Shown: positions 4,637 through 11,529 of the stretch, one piece after another
Numbering within the stretch: position 1 is the stretch's first letter
Layout: the number at the start of each line of letters is the position of its first letter
NCBI GenBank assembly: GCA_017560305.1
Contig: JAFYOF010000172.1
Span: 1 to 11,529, forward strand
Source of the DNA: Alistipes sp.
Lineage (GTDB): Bacteria > Bacteroidota > Bacteroidia > Bacteroidales > Rikenellaceae
Length of the DNA: 11,529 nucleotides
Direction of reading: 5' to 3'
Program-made: the position numbers and the translations under genes
The notes under the pieces: generated by a model
Told to the model about the DNA's origin: nothing
Database searches by the model: none
What the model saw: only the letters and a program-made list of their open reading frames with translations

Positions 4637-7635
4637 TATTTCTTCTCCTTTTTGGTGCTCAAAAACTCCAGAATGCCACGCATCAGCGAGTGTCGTTGCT
4701 CGGCATCGAGGATGACCTCAAATGGGAAGCCCATCACCACCGAGCGGTAATCCTCGCCATTGTAAGCCACAGCCGCCGACTGATTGTTTGTGGCGTAGCG
4801 CATCGCAATGTGGCTATCCTTGCCCGATGGCATCACGCATCCTGGCGACTCCACACCATAGCATTCAAACGAGGGCTCGCGGTTGAAATTTATTGTCTGA
4901 CGAGCCATCTGCATAGGCGACGCCACCACCTTGGCAATGCCTCGGCGAGTGGCCATATCTCCATTAAATGAAGAGTGTAACACCTTGCGTGCAAACTCCT
5001 TATCCTCGCCATCGGCGTTTGGACTATTCCACAAATCACTCACCACATAACATCCCGAAGCGAAGAATGAGCCTCCCGTACGGGTGTATGCCGCAAGCAT
5101 AGTCTGCAGCTGCTCGGAGAATACCTCGTGCTCGTAGTCGCGCACTCCGCGACCCACGGCGCACGCGCGCTGCTTGCCGAAGATAAAGTCCACGATTGGG
5201 TAGTCGCCAAGCGTCACCGCCCCACTCTCCACGGCCTTGACGCTCGCCGAGCAGTAGGAGTAACCCGCCGCGATGATTGACTCTCCGTGCACCACGGGAT
5301 AGTCGAATGTGTTGCCCGCTATGACCTCGGTTTCGTAGTCGCTGTATGATGAGCCGAGGGCTGTGTTGTCGTTCTCGTTGCGTGACTGGCGGCGGTCGAA
5401 GTTGCGCTGCTCGCCCGTGAAGTCTATGTTTTTGAGGTAGGCAACACCCGAATCGTAGTTGTTGTGGAAGCCAGCCAGCGAGTCACCCTGAATGCTCAGT
5501 GGAGCGCTCACGCGGTCAAAACCATTCACCACCAGCACTCTGCCTCGCTCTGACGCCACGCGGTGCGAAGACAATATCTCGCTTGGGAAACTCTCGCCAC
5601 CCTTGTTTACGGCTGTCACGCGGTAGCTATATGTATGCCCCGCCTCCTGCTTCATACGGATGTGGGTGTTCTTGACCTTTGTACCATTGTCGAAGCCGCC
5701 ATCGTCCTTGCGTGTGTAGACGATATAGTAGTCGGGCGTAGCGCTTGGCTCGAGGCTATCCTTCACGGCACTCCAGCTCAATTCTACATCAGCAGAGTCT
5801 GCATTCACAAATGTAGCCTTGAAACCCTCGACGGGCAGCGGCTGAACGGTGTACTGGCAGTTGTATTGGCTTGAGAGATAGCGTAGGATGCCCTTATATA
5901 CTGCGCGGCTCACCACAAACTTGAACTTAGGGTCGTTGCCGTAGCGCATATCTGCGAAGTTCTGGTGCGAGAGCAATTCCAGCAGCATAGTCGGTACGGC
6001 GGGAACGCGTGCTTCGTAGTATGAGCGGTTCCACATACCTCGGCGGCTCCACTCGGGCTCAAATGTTGAGCGGATATCACCCACAATCTGCGACATCACC
6101 ATATCGGTCAAGTCGCGAGAGAGATAGCGGTCAGCACCACCTTCAAAGCGACCCTTGTTGTCCTTGGTGTAGTAGATGCCGAGTGTACCGATGATGTCAT
6201 CATTCAATCTTACGCCCGCATCGGAGTGGAACGCCAGAGTGAGGTCAATCGGTATGGATTTTCCCTTCTCCTTGGGCAGACGCTCAGAGCCACCCGCAAG
6301 GGCATTTACCCAGTGGGCACGCGACATATAGTCGTCACGATAGTCATCCTTATTCTCCTTTGGGGTATATACATCCTCCTCGAAACCAGACCATTGCAAC
6401 CAGTAACGAGCGCCCTCGCAGAAGCGGGGATATTCGCTTGTCATAGGCTCATAGATGATGTCATCATTCTGAAACTCCTTGCTCACCTCGCGTGCAATGT
6501 TACCCCAGCCGCCACCAATCTTCACAGCGTCAGCCGAGACCTTCTTGCCCGCCTTGCTGCACTTGTTATCAAGCGACACGATGAGCATATCCTCGCCCGC
6601 CGCCAATGGGAAATGACCCAGATAAATCCACATCTTGCCGCCCATTGTCTGATTTACGGCAAACTCGCTCTCGCCGCCACGATGATGCACGGTGTAGTGC
6701 GCCTCCTCGGTGCTCTCCTTGCCGAAACTCTCGTAGGCTACATATACGGCATAATCGCCCTCCTGCGCAATTGTAGCGCGCCACTCGGCACGGCTCTCCT
6801 CGCCCGATGAGATGCTTTCCACCACTCGCGTTGTACCCTCCTTGAATGGGTTTTGACCAGTCATATAGACCTCGCGTTTGTGGGCAAACCCCGTACCTCC
6901 ATCGGCGAAGTGCTTTGCGCCGTTGTGCTCCGTGTAGGTTGTGTCATCTATGCCCTCGTTGTTGTCGATGATAATCTCCTCAAGTTGGGTGTCGCGCTCG
7001 CGTGGCAACAACACATTTGCGCCCGCATTCTCCAGCATCGGCACAAGATATGGCAACACGAAACTCTGCGTGAAGAGATCCTCCACAGCTTCCCAAAGGC
7101 GTGAACGCTGCCAGCGCCAGAGGTTTTCTTTCTGCTCAAAGTAGCGTCCGTGGCTCTGCCACATTGCGATATGACGACCCGCCAAGCCCTGAGTAGGAGT
7201 GCTCAACTTTGAAAGCGAAGTCACAAGCGGTTGATTGCTGGTATTTGTGAAACGCACCGCGCCCTTGTGTGCCGTGCGGTGGTAAATCGGGATTAGTTCC
7301 TCGATAAGATGGTTGTCGGTGTGAAGCGAAATCTTATATTTTGCATACTTCTCGGGCAGAACGCTTCTCACGGAGTCGTACATAGCTCTCACATTATCCT
7401 CACGGAACGGGTAGTATGACAGACCAACAGAGGCGTAGATATCCAATCTGTCGCCCGCTGCCTTGGTGCGGTCCACCTTGACATATCCACCCAAAATTTC
7501 GCGCGCGACTATGCGCGAGAGCACTTCGCCCACTTCGGTGCGGGCATCCGCCGAGAGGTTTTGAGATGAAGCGTTGGTTGAGATAACCAGCGCAAGTAGC
7601 AAATATATAGAAATTAACAACTTTTTAAAGTTCAT
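4636..7635 (-). CDS. Large secreted multidomain protein: split amidase-like zinc domain, golvesin-like sandwich, Fn3, C-terminal domain
   Basis: 999-residue exported protein with a signal peptide at 1-24; homologs are often labelled xanthan lyase, which I think misleading. I read residues about 150-215 and 395-590 as an N-acetylmuramoyl-L-alanine amidase (Amidase_3-like) fold split in two. The first part has MWQSHGRYF (His162) and an EDLFTQ helix (Glu185) leading to GANVLLPRERD. The second has LAFHSDAG (His470) and TMLLELLSHQNF (Glu553). His162/Glu185/His470 would bind zinc and Glu553 would be catalytic. Between them, about 240-375, is a beta-sandwich like the golvesin C-terminal domain, ending in SADAVKIGGG. 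An Fn3 domain follows (about 615-692), then a 300-residue alpha/beta domain (GRVLVVNGF, TGGSFFASG) resembling a glutamine-amidotransferase-like fold. The likely role is cleavage of a peptidoglycan-type amide outside the cytoplasm. It overlaps the symporter gene by 11 bp upstream and the BASS gene by 1 bp downstream. Confidence 0.78.
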   Translation of the reverse strand: MNFKKLLISIYLLLALVISTNASSQNLSADARTEVGEVLSRIVAREILGGYVKVDRTKAAGDRLDIYASVGLSYYPFREDNVRAMYDSVRSVLPEKYAKYKISLHTDNHLIEELIPIYHRTAHKGAVRFTNTSNQPLVTSLSKLSTPTQGLAGRHIAMWQSHGRYFEQKENLWRWQRSRLWEAVEDLFTQSFVLPYLVPMLENAGANVLLPRERDTQLEEIIIDNNEGIDDTTYTEHNGAKHFADGGTGFAHKREVYMTGQNPFKEGTTRVVESISSGEESRAEWRATIAQEGDYAVYVAYESFGKESTEEAHYTVHHRGGESEFAVNQTMGGKMWIYLGHFPLAAGEDMLIVSLDNKCSKAGKKVSADAVKIGGGWGNIAREVSKEFQNDDIIYEPMTSEYPRFCEGARYWLQWSGFEEDVYTPKENKDDYRDDYMSRAHWVNALAGGSERLPKEKGKSIPIDLTLAFHSDAGVRLNDDIIGTLGIYYTKDNKGRFEGGADRYLSRDLTDMVMSQIVGDIRSTFEPEWSRRGMWNRSYYEARVPAVPTMLLELLSHQNFADMRYGNDPKFKFVVSRAVYKGILRYLSSQYNCQYTVQPLPVEGFKATFVNADSADVELSWSAVKDSLEPSATPDYYIVYTRKDDGGFDNGTKVKNTHIRMKQEAGHTYSYRVTAVNKGGESFPSEILSSHRVASERGRVLVVNGFDRVSAPLSIQGDSLAGFHNNYDSGVAYLKNIDFTGEQRNFDRRQSRNENDNTALGSSYSDYETEVIAGNTFDYPVVHGESIIAAGYSYCSASVKAVESGAVTLGDYPIVDFIFGKQRACAVGRGVRDYEHEVFSEQLQTMLAAYTRTGGSFFASGCYVVSDLWNSPNADGEDKEFARKVLHSSFNGDMATRRGIAKVVASPMQMARQTINFNREPSFECYGVESPGCVMPSGKDSHIAMRYATNNQSAAVAYNGEDYRSVVMGFPFEVILDAEQRHSLMRGILEFLSTKKEKK

Positions 7636-9082
7636 CGTTCTTTGATTTTGAAATTAAAATGAGTCCAAAGATAGTAAATAAAGCATTATATCCCAACAAT
7701 TCAAAGCCGATATAATATTGGAATTTTGTGCTGACAAACCACTGCAAAAGATAGCTCAATATGGGCGACAAAACTGCGATTACGGGGATATATCTGCCCC
7801 TTACCTTGCGGCGTGAATGCAGACCAAAGGCAAAGAGTCCGAGGATAGGACCATAGGTGTAGCCCGCAATCTTGAAAACAAGGTTGATAACACTACCCTC
7901 GCCTAGGAGATAAAAGAGCACAACCATCGCAGTCATCACCACAGCCATAATCGTGTGGGTGCGGCGGCGCAGGCGGGCGAGTTGTTGCTCGTCAAGATTT
8001 TTTCTGCCATCGAAGATGTCTATTGTTACGGTAGTCGTTAGCGAAGTGAGAGCCGAGCCCGCAGCTGAATAGGTGCTTGATATAAGTCCTACAACAAACA
8101 TTATTCCAGCAATATATGGCAATCCACCCTGCACCGCAACAAGAGCAAATGCATCATCACCCGATGCGGGTTGTGGCAGGCGTGCAAAGTCGATGTAACG
8201 ATACAATAGAACGCCCAGCGCAAGGAACAGAGCGATGACCACAATCTGGCAAAGAGCCGTAAGGATGATGTTGGTCTGCGACTCTCTTTTTGTGCGGCAG
8301 CTCAGGTTGCGCTGCATCATATCCTGATCGAGTCCAGTCATCGCAACGAGGCACAAAGCACCTCCCGCCACCATCTTCCAGAAATATCGCGGTGACGCAG
8401 GGTCATCGAAGAACCACATCTGCGAATAAGGAGACTCTTTGATAGTTGCCACGGCATCACTCATCGAGAGTCCCATTGCCTTGCACAACGAGTATATCAC
8501 AACTACCGCACTACCCACAAGGCACGCAGATTGCAGCACATCGGTGATGATAAGCGAGCGCACTCCGCCACGGCGTGTGTAGAGCCACACGATGAGCATT
8601 GTGAGTGCGATATTGCAGATGATGTTTAACTTCAGCTGGTCGAACACAAGTAACTGCATCACAACGCATACCACATAAATCTTGAGCGCTGCGCCGATGA
8701 GTTTTGCCACGATAAAACACCACGCTCCCGTGCGGTGCGCCTCATCTCCAAAACGGCCATCAAGATACTCGTATAGTGACACCACCTTACGCTTGTAGAA
8801 TGCGGGTACGAGCAGCGTAGCCAACACCACCTGACCTATGGTGAAGCCGATGACCATCTGCATATAGGAGAAGCCATCCGCAGCCACCGAGCCAGGCACC
8901 GAGATGAATGTAACACCCGACATCGCAGCACCAATCATCGCAAGTGTAGCTACCCACCACGAGGTGCGTCTGCCGCCGATGAAAAAGTCATTGTTGCTCA
9001 CATCTCGCCCCCTGCGGTGTGCCAAAAAGAACATCGCAGCGAGGTAGATTGCCAGCGTGAGTAGAATTATATAAGGTGACAT
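7625..9082 (-). CDS. Sodium:solute symporter (SSS family)
   Basis: 485-residue inner-membrane protein with about 13 hydrophobic segments, the normal size and layout of SSS carriers, which import sugars, amino acids, acids or related solutes with sodium. Characteristic parts are NDFFIGGRRTSWWVATLAMI at 31-50, the TM1 stretch GAAMSGVTFISVPG at 51-64, YTRRGGVRSLIITDVLQ at 168-184, MTGLDQDMMQRNLSC at 248-262 (common in Bacteroidetes members), and GLISSTYSAAGSALTSL at 332-348, which carries the serines and threonines expected at the conserved sodium site. I chose ATG at 9082-9080 because it starts directly before TM1; a longer frame would add a cysteine-rich leader of 23 residues. It is the first gene of a three-gene operon with the secreted amidase-like protein. 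Substrate is unknown; a cell-wall sugar or muropeptide is an inference from context. Confidence 0.9.
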   Translation of the reverse strand: MSPYIILLTLAIYLAAMFFLAHRRGRDVSNNDFFIGGRRTSWWVATLAMIGAAMSGVTFISVPGSVAADGFSYMQMVIGFTIGQVVLATLLVPAFYKRKVVSLYEYLDGRFGDEAHRTGAWCFIVAKLIGAALKIYVVCVVMQLLVFDQLKLNIICNIALTMLIVWLYTRRGGVRSLIITDVLQSACLVGSAVVVIYSLCKAMGLSMSDAVATIKESPYSQMWFFDDPASPRYFWKMVAGGALCLVAMTGLDQDMMQRNLSCRTKRESQTNIILTALCQIVVIALFLALGVLLYRYIDFARLPQPASGDDAFALVAVQGGLPYIAGIMFVVGLISSTYSAAGSALTSLTTTVTIDIFDGRKNLDEQQLARLRRRTHTIMAVVMTAMVVLFYLLGEGSVINLVFKIAGYTYGPILGLFAFGLHSRRKVRGRYIPVIAVLSPILSYLLQWFVSTKFQYYIGFELLGYNALFTIFGLILISKSKNDEL

Positions 9083-9109
9083 AAATTTAATCAATGCATA
9101 ATTTTGCCA

Positions 9110-9117
9110 CAAAGGTC
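9110..9117 (-). promoter_or_regulatory. Possible -7 box of the symporter operon
   Basis: The minus strand reads GACCTTTG, matching the TTTG half of TAnnTTTG but not the TA, with a TTG 20 bases upstream. It would leave a leader of roughly 22 bases before the ATG at 9082. Weak, but the best candidate in this intergenic region. Confidence 0.3.
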
Positions 9118-9158
9118 GAATATTTACCGCACAATAACAATAATTCACCACAAAAAAA

Positions 9159-9188
9159 TTGTGTTATCGAATAAGTTTTCTATCTTTG
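9159..9188 (+). promoter_or_regulatory. Promoter of the biotin-enzyme gene
   Basis: TTG at 9159-9161, exactly 19 bases, then TATCTTTG at 9181-9188. This is the classical Bacteroidetes -33/-7 arrangement. Transcription would begin near 9193-9196, inside the dyad that follows, leaving a leader of about 58 bases. An AGGAG at 9232-9236 lies 16 bases before the ATG, too far for an ordinary ribosome binding site. Confidence 0.75.
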
Positions 9189-9190
9189 CG

Positions 9191-9210
9191 TTGAGTAAAA
9201 ATTTACTCAA
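9191..9210. promoter_or_regulatory. Perfect 9-bp dyad over the expected transcription start
   Basis: TTGAGTAAA (9191-9199), two bases, then TTTACTCAA (9202-9210). It begins two bases after the -7 box, so it covers the start point and first transcribed bases. This suits either a repressor operator or a 5' hairpin in the leader mRNA. The TTGA...TCAA ends recall Crp/Fnr-type sites, but the spacing is longer than the FNR consensus. Confidence 0.6.
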
Positions 9211-9252
9211 GGTTATTAGGTTAAAACATTTAGGAGAAAATCATTTAGAATA

Positions 9253-11133
9253 ATGGCTAAAACACTAAAGATTAGAGATTTAACTCTGCGTGATGGTCAG
9301 CAGTCGTCGTTTGCTACCCGTATGACGCAGGAGCAGATAGACCGATGTCTGCCATATTATAAGGATGCAGGCTTCTTCGCTATGGAGGTCTGGGGCGGTG
9401 CTGTGCCCGATTCAGTGATGCGTTATTTGGGTGAGAACCCTTGGACTCGTCTTGAGAAAATTTATGCAAGCGTGGGCGATGTGTCAAAGCTCACAGCCCT
9501 CTCGCGTGGTCGTAACCTCTTTGGTTATGCGCCTTACACCGACGAGATTATCGATGGCTTCAGCCGCAACGCAATAAAGAGCGGTCTGGGTATTATGCGT
9601 ATCTTCGACGCGTTGAACGATGTGGATAATGTAAAGTCAACTATCAAGTATGTGAAGCGCTATGGCGGTATTGCCGACTGCGCCGTTTGCTACACCGTTG
9701 ACCCAAAGTACCCACAGCCATCATTCTTCCAGCGCCTGATGGGCAAGAAGGCTCCACAGCCAGTCTTTACTGACGAGTACTTCCTCTCAAAGGCAAAGCA
9801 GATGGCGGCGCTCGGTGCTGATATGATTACCATCAAGGACATGTCGGGACTTATTCCACCTGCACGAATCAGCCGTTTGGTGAAGCTCTTCAAGGAGCAT
9901 ATCAAGGTGCCTATCGACTTCCACACCCACTCTACCCCAGGTTACGGTTTGGCGTCGGTGTTTGCCGCTATCGCAGCGGGTGTTGATGTTGTGGATACCA
10001 ACTGCTGGTGGTTTGCTGGCGGTACTGGTGCCCCTGCATTGGAGCTTGTGTATGTATTCTGCCAGAAGATGGGTATCGACATCGGCGTGAATATGGAGGC
10101 TGTGGCGAAGATTAACGAGCAGTTGAAGGTCATCCGCAAGGAGTTGGAGTTGTCGGTATTCGGCAAGGAGAGCCCAAAGCCAAACCGCTACGCATTCTCT
10201 GACACCGCTGACCAGTACTTCAACGAGGCTGTGGCTGCGGCGAAGGCTGAGGATTTCGATACTCTGCTTACCATCAGCCAGAAAATTGAGGCTTACTTCG
10301 GCTTCCCTGCTCCAGATGAGTTGGTTCAGAAGGCGGAGATTCCTGGCGGTATGTACTCAAATATGGTGGCACAGCTCAAGCAGCTCAAGTCGGAGGATAT
10401 CCTTCCACGCGCTATGGAGTTGATTCCTACCGTGCGTCTGTCGGCAGGTCTTCCACCGCTTGTGACCCCTACATCGCAGATTGTGGGCGCACAGGCTGTA
10501 AACTGCGCTATGGATGAGAAGGCTGGTCGCGAGATGTACACCAACAAGAGCTCGCAGTTCATCGGCCTGGTGAAGGGTGACTATGGTAAGACTCCAGTTG
10601 AGATTGACCCTGCATTCAGAATGAAGATATGTGGCTTCGCCGAGGAGATTCCTTACGATACCACTAAATATAAGATGCAGCCTAACCCAGAGTTGCCAGA
10701 GGCTGGCGGTGTGAAGCTGGCGGAGAACGAGAAGGAGTTGCTCCTTCTGGAGTTGTTCCCAATGGTTGCTAAGAACTTCCTCACCAACACCAAGAAGAAG
10801 GCATACGAGGAGGCTGAGGCTGCCAAAGCCGCAAAGGAGGCAGAGAAGGCTGCTCAGGAGGAGAAGAATGCGGCAGAGGCACGCGCGGCTATTGCTGCTC
10901 AGAAGGTTAAGCCTATCACTGGCAAGACCGTGGAAGCTCCGCTGCCAGGTCGCATCATTGACATCTGCGTGAAGGTGGGTGACAAGGTGAAGATGGGTCA
11001 GACCGTTGCAATCCTCGAGGCAATGAAGATGGAGAACAACATCCCTACCGACTACGCGGGTACTGTGAAGCAGATTCTCGTAGAGGTTGGCGAGGCAGTT
11101 CCAACAAACGCAGTTCTTGTGGAGGTTGAGTAA
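9253..11133 (+). CDS. oadA: Biotin-dependent carboxyltransferase: oxaloacetate decarboxylase alpha / pyruvate carboxylase subunit B type
   Basis: 626-residue enzyme moving a carboxyl group between oxaloacetate/pyruvate and biotin. The TIM-barrel carboxyltransferase domain starts with RDLTLRDGQQSSFATRM (residues 8-24; Asp14 is a metal ligand), has the carboxylated-lysine motif MITIKDMSG (Lys195) and the metal-binding FHTHSTPG (His224, His226). A conserved PYC/OADA region follows to about 515. Then an Ala/Glu/Lys-rich charged helix (about 522-560) acts as a linker, and the biotinyl domain ends the protein with EAMKMENN (biotinylated Lys592). The first motif reads DGQQS rather than the common DAHQS, and the barrel has NCWWFAGGTGAPALE at 250-264 where relatives read differently, so it is a divergent subgroup. 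No beta or gamma decarboxylase subunit and no biotin carboxylase gene lies in the window, so the partner, and hence the direction of reaction, is unresolved. The gene stands alone between its promoter and a terminator. Confidence 0.9.
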   Translation: MAKTLKIRDLTLRDGQQSSFATRMTQEQIDRCLPYYKDAGFFAMEVWGGAVPDSVMRYLGENPWTRLEKIYASVGDVSKLTALSRGRNLFGYAPYTDEIIDGFSRNAIKSGLGIMRIFDALNDVDNVKSTIKYVKRYGGIADCAVCYTVDPKYPQPSFFQRLMGKKAPQPVFTDEYFLSKAKQMAALGADMITIKDMSGLIPPARISRLVKLFKEHIKVPIDFHTHSTPGYGLASVFAAIAAGVDVVDTNCWWFAGGTGAPALELVYVFCQKMGIDIGVNMEAVAKINEQLKVIRKELELSVFGKESPKPNRYAFSDTADQYFNEAVAAAKAEDFDTLLTISQKIEAYFGFPAPDELVQKAEIPGGMYSNMVAQLKQLKSEDILPRAMELIPTVRLSAGLPPLVTPTSQIVGAQAVNCAMDEKAGREMYTNKSSQFIGLVKGDYGKTPVEIDPAFRMKICGFAEEIPYDTTKYKMQPNPELPEAGGVKLAENEKELLLLELFPMVAKNFLTNTKKKAYEEAEAAKAAKEAEKAAQEEKNAAEARAAIAAQKVKPITGKTVEAPLPGRIIDICVKVGDKVKMGQTVAILEAMKMENNIPTDYAGTVKQILVEVGEAVPTNAVLVEVE

Positions 11134-11158
11134 ACTGATACCTCACAAATAATAAAAC

Positions 11159-11210
11159 GGTGGCGTATGAAGAAACTAAATTGTTTCCTACATACGCCAC
11201 CATTATTTTA
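11159..11210. terminator. Long hairpin terminator after the biotin-enzyme gene, probably bidirectional
   Basis: GGTGGCGTATG (11159-11169) pairs perfectly with CATACGCCACC (11191-11201). Past one mismatch the stem continues with AAAC/GTTT pairing across a bulge to a TAAATT loop. An AT-rich tail (ATTATTTTA) follows on the plus strand and an A-rich stretch precedes it, so it could also stop transcription of the leftward remnant to its right. Confidence 0.8.
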
Positions 11211-11226
11211 TGATGTAAATACCCCA

Positions 11227-11400
11227 CTAATTCAGAAGCCCGTTTTTAATTGCATCATTATATTTCTTGGTTGCAGCCTCTTTAGATCGATATGAAAATG
11301 TGAAGGTGTATAATTTACTTCCATCAACCATTTTTACGCGACTAATAGCATCTTCATTATACATATTAATAACTTGTTTTGCTATCTTGCGATTGAGTTG
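11227..11400 (-). pseudogene. Probable 3' remnant of an unrecognised gene
   Basis: An open frame runs leftward for 57 sense codons from 11400 to TAG at 11229-11227, directly after an in-frame TGA at 11403-11401. It encodes QLNRKIAKQVINMYNEDAI... ending EAATKKYNDAIKNGLLN, with the lysine-rich amphipathic helices and even composition of a real protein C-terminus. The only internal ATGs, at 11364 and further in, would give 45 residues or fewer. I think it is the tail of a larger gene whose 5' part was lost at a breakpoint near 11400-11440. Family not recognised. The alternative is a genuine 45-residue small protein. Confidence 0.45.
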
Positions 11401-11450
11401 TCAGCTTAATGATCAAAAAGAGACCTGCGAGGGGGGGTAATTTGCATCAT

Positions 11451-11465
11451 TTATAATTATTATAA
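11451..11465. repeat. AT-only inverted repeat TTATAAT-T-ATTATAA
   Basis: Perfect 7-bp arms around one base, between the gene remnant and the edge ORF. It may be a promoter-like or operator site, or simply low-complexity sequence. A run of seven G (11431-11437) lies close by. Otherwise I see nothing assignable in 11403-11459. Confidence 0.35.
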
Positions 11466-11528
11466 ACAAAAAGATACTCTCATTGTGGAAGTTGTGATGT
11501 GGTCAGCAAGGGCGTCTGGCAGGAGCCA
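11460..11528 (-). other. Partial ORF running in from the right edge, possible mobile-element fragment
   Basis: The minus strand is open from the window edge to TAA at 11462-11460 and encodes WLLPDALADHITTSTMRVSF followed by two residues. The LLPDALADH stretch recalls the LLPEG/LLPDGLLxHF opening of ISAon1-like transposases of Bacteroidetes, but the match is lost right after it, as if frameshifted or truncated. This is pattern memory from nine residues and is weak. Confidence 0.22.
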
Positions 11529-11529
11529 C

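Noticed and set aside
4606..4971. 121-residue plus-strand open frame
   Set aside because: Spans the start of the transporter gene and the end of the secreted-protein gene on the opposite strand; its histidine/arginine-rich composition is typical of antisense reading.
6226..6810. 194-residue plus-strand open frame
   Set aside because: Antisense shadow of the 999-residue secreted protein; the opposite strand has clear domains and a signal peptide.
9083..9151. Longer start for the symporter
   Set aside because: Would add a cysteine-rich 23-residue leader and swallow the only plausible promoter; SSS proteins usually begin just before TM1, as the ATG at 9082 does.
10766..10972. Arginine-rich plus-strand frame inside the biotin enzyme gene
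   Set aside because: Frame-shifted reading of the Ala/Glu/Lys-rich linker; low complexity explains it.

Overview
The window looks like a chromosomal segment of a Bacteroidales bacterium, probably a gut or other anaerobic species. Four things point there: promoters of the Bacteroidetes type (-7 box TAnnTTTG) at most gene starts, near absence of Shine-Dalgarno sequences, several families that are typical of this order, and a CTnDOT-like integrase. The genus cannot be named from the sequence.

Left part (about 1-2250) is AT-rich accessory DNA. It begins with the 5' end of an insertion-sequence-type zinc-ribbon protein running off the left edge, apparently with a one-base frameshift. Next come a complete tyrosine integrase of the IntDOT type that lacks the first catalytic arginine, a strong hairpin terminator, a 40-codon orphan ORF, and a 221-residue HNH nuclease that may carry an integrase-like helical N-terminal domain. 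Composition changes sharply at the border between the HNH gene and ybaK (about 2245-2256), so an island edge probably lies there.

Middle part (2256-3764) has a ybaK-family tRNA deacylase gene that seems to have lost the conserved glycine-rich catalytic loop. Divergent from it is a two-gene unit: a small lipoprotein, probably made from a nearly leaderless mRNA, and an overlapping YiiX-like permuted papain-fold hydrolase.

Right part (3743-11210) holds two divergent units. Leftward is a tightly overlapped three-gene operon: a sodium:solute symporter (SSS), a 999-residue secreted protein that I read as a zinc amidase split by a golvesin-like beta-sandwich with Fn3 and C-terminal domains, and a BASS-type transporter. 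The overlaps (11 bp and 1 bp) imply joint expression. A reasonable inference is that the secreted enzyme releases a cell-wall-derived or similar product and one of the two presumably sodium-coupled transporters takes up a product. Rightward is a biotin-dependent carboxyltransferase (oxaloacetate decarboxylase alpha / pyruvate carboxylase subunit B type). It has a textbook promoter, a perfect 9-bp dyad over the expected transcription start, and a long terminator hairpin.

The last 300 bases are AT-rich again. They contain what looks like the 3' remnant of an unrecognised gene and, at the edge, another possible mobile-element fragment. I see no CRISPR array, rRNA or tRNA. The most interesting items are the symporter-amidase-transporter operon, the IntDOT-like integrase with its small nuclease cargo, the loop-deleted YbaK, and the operator-like dyad.
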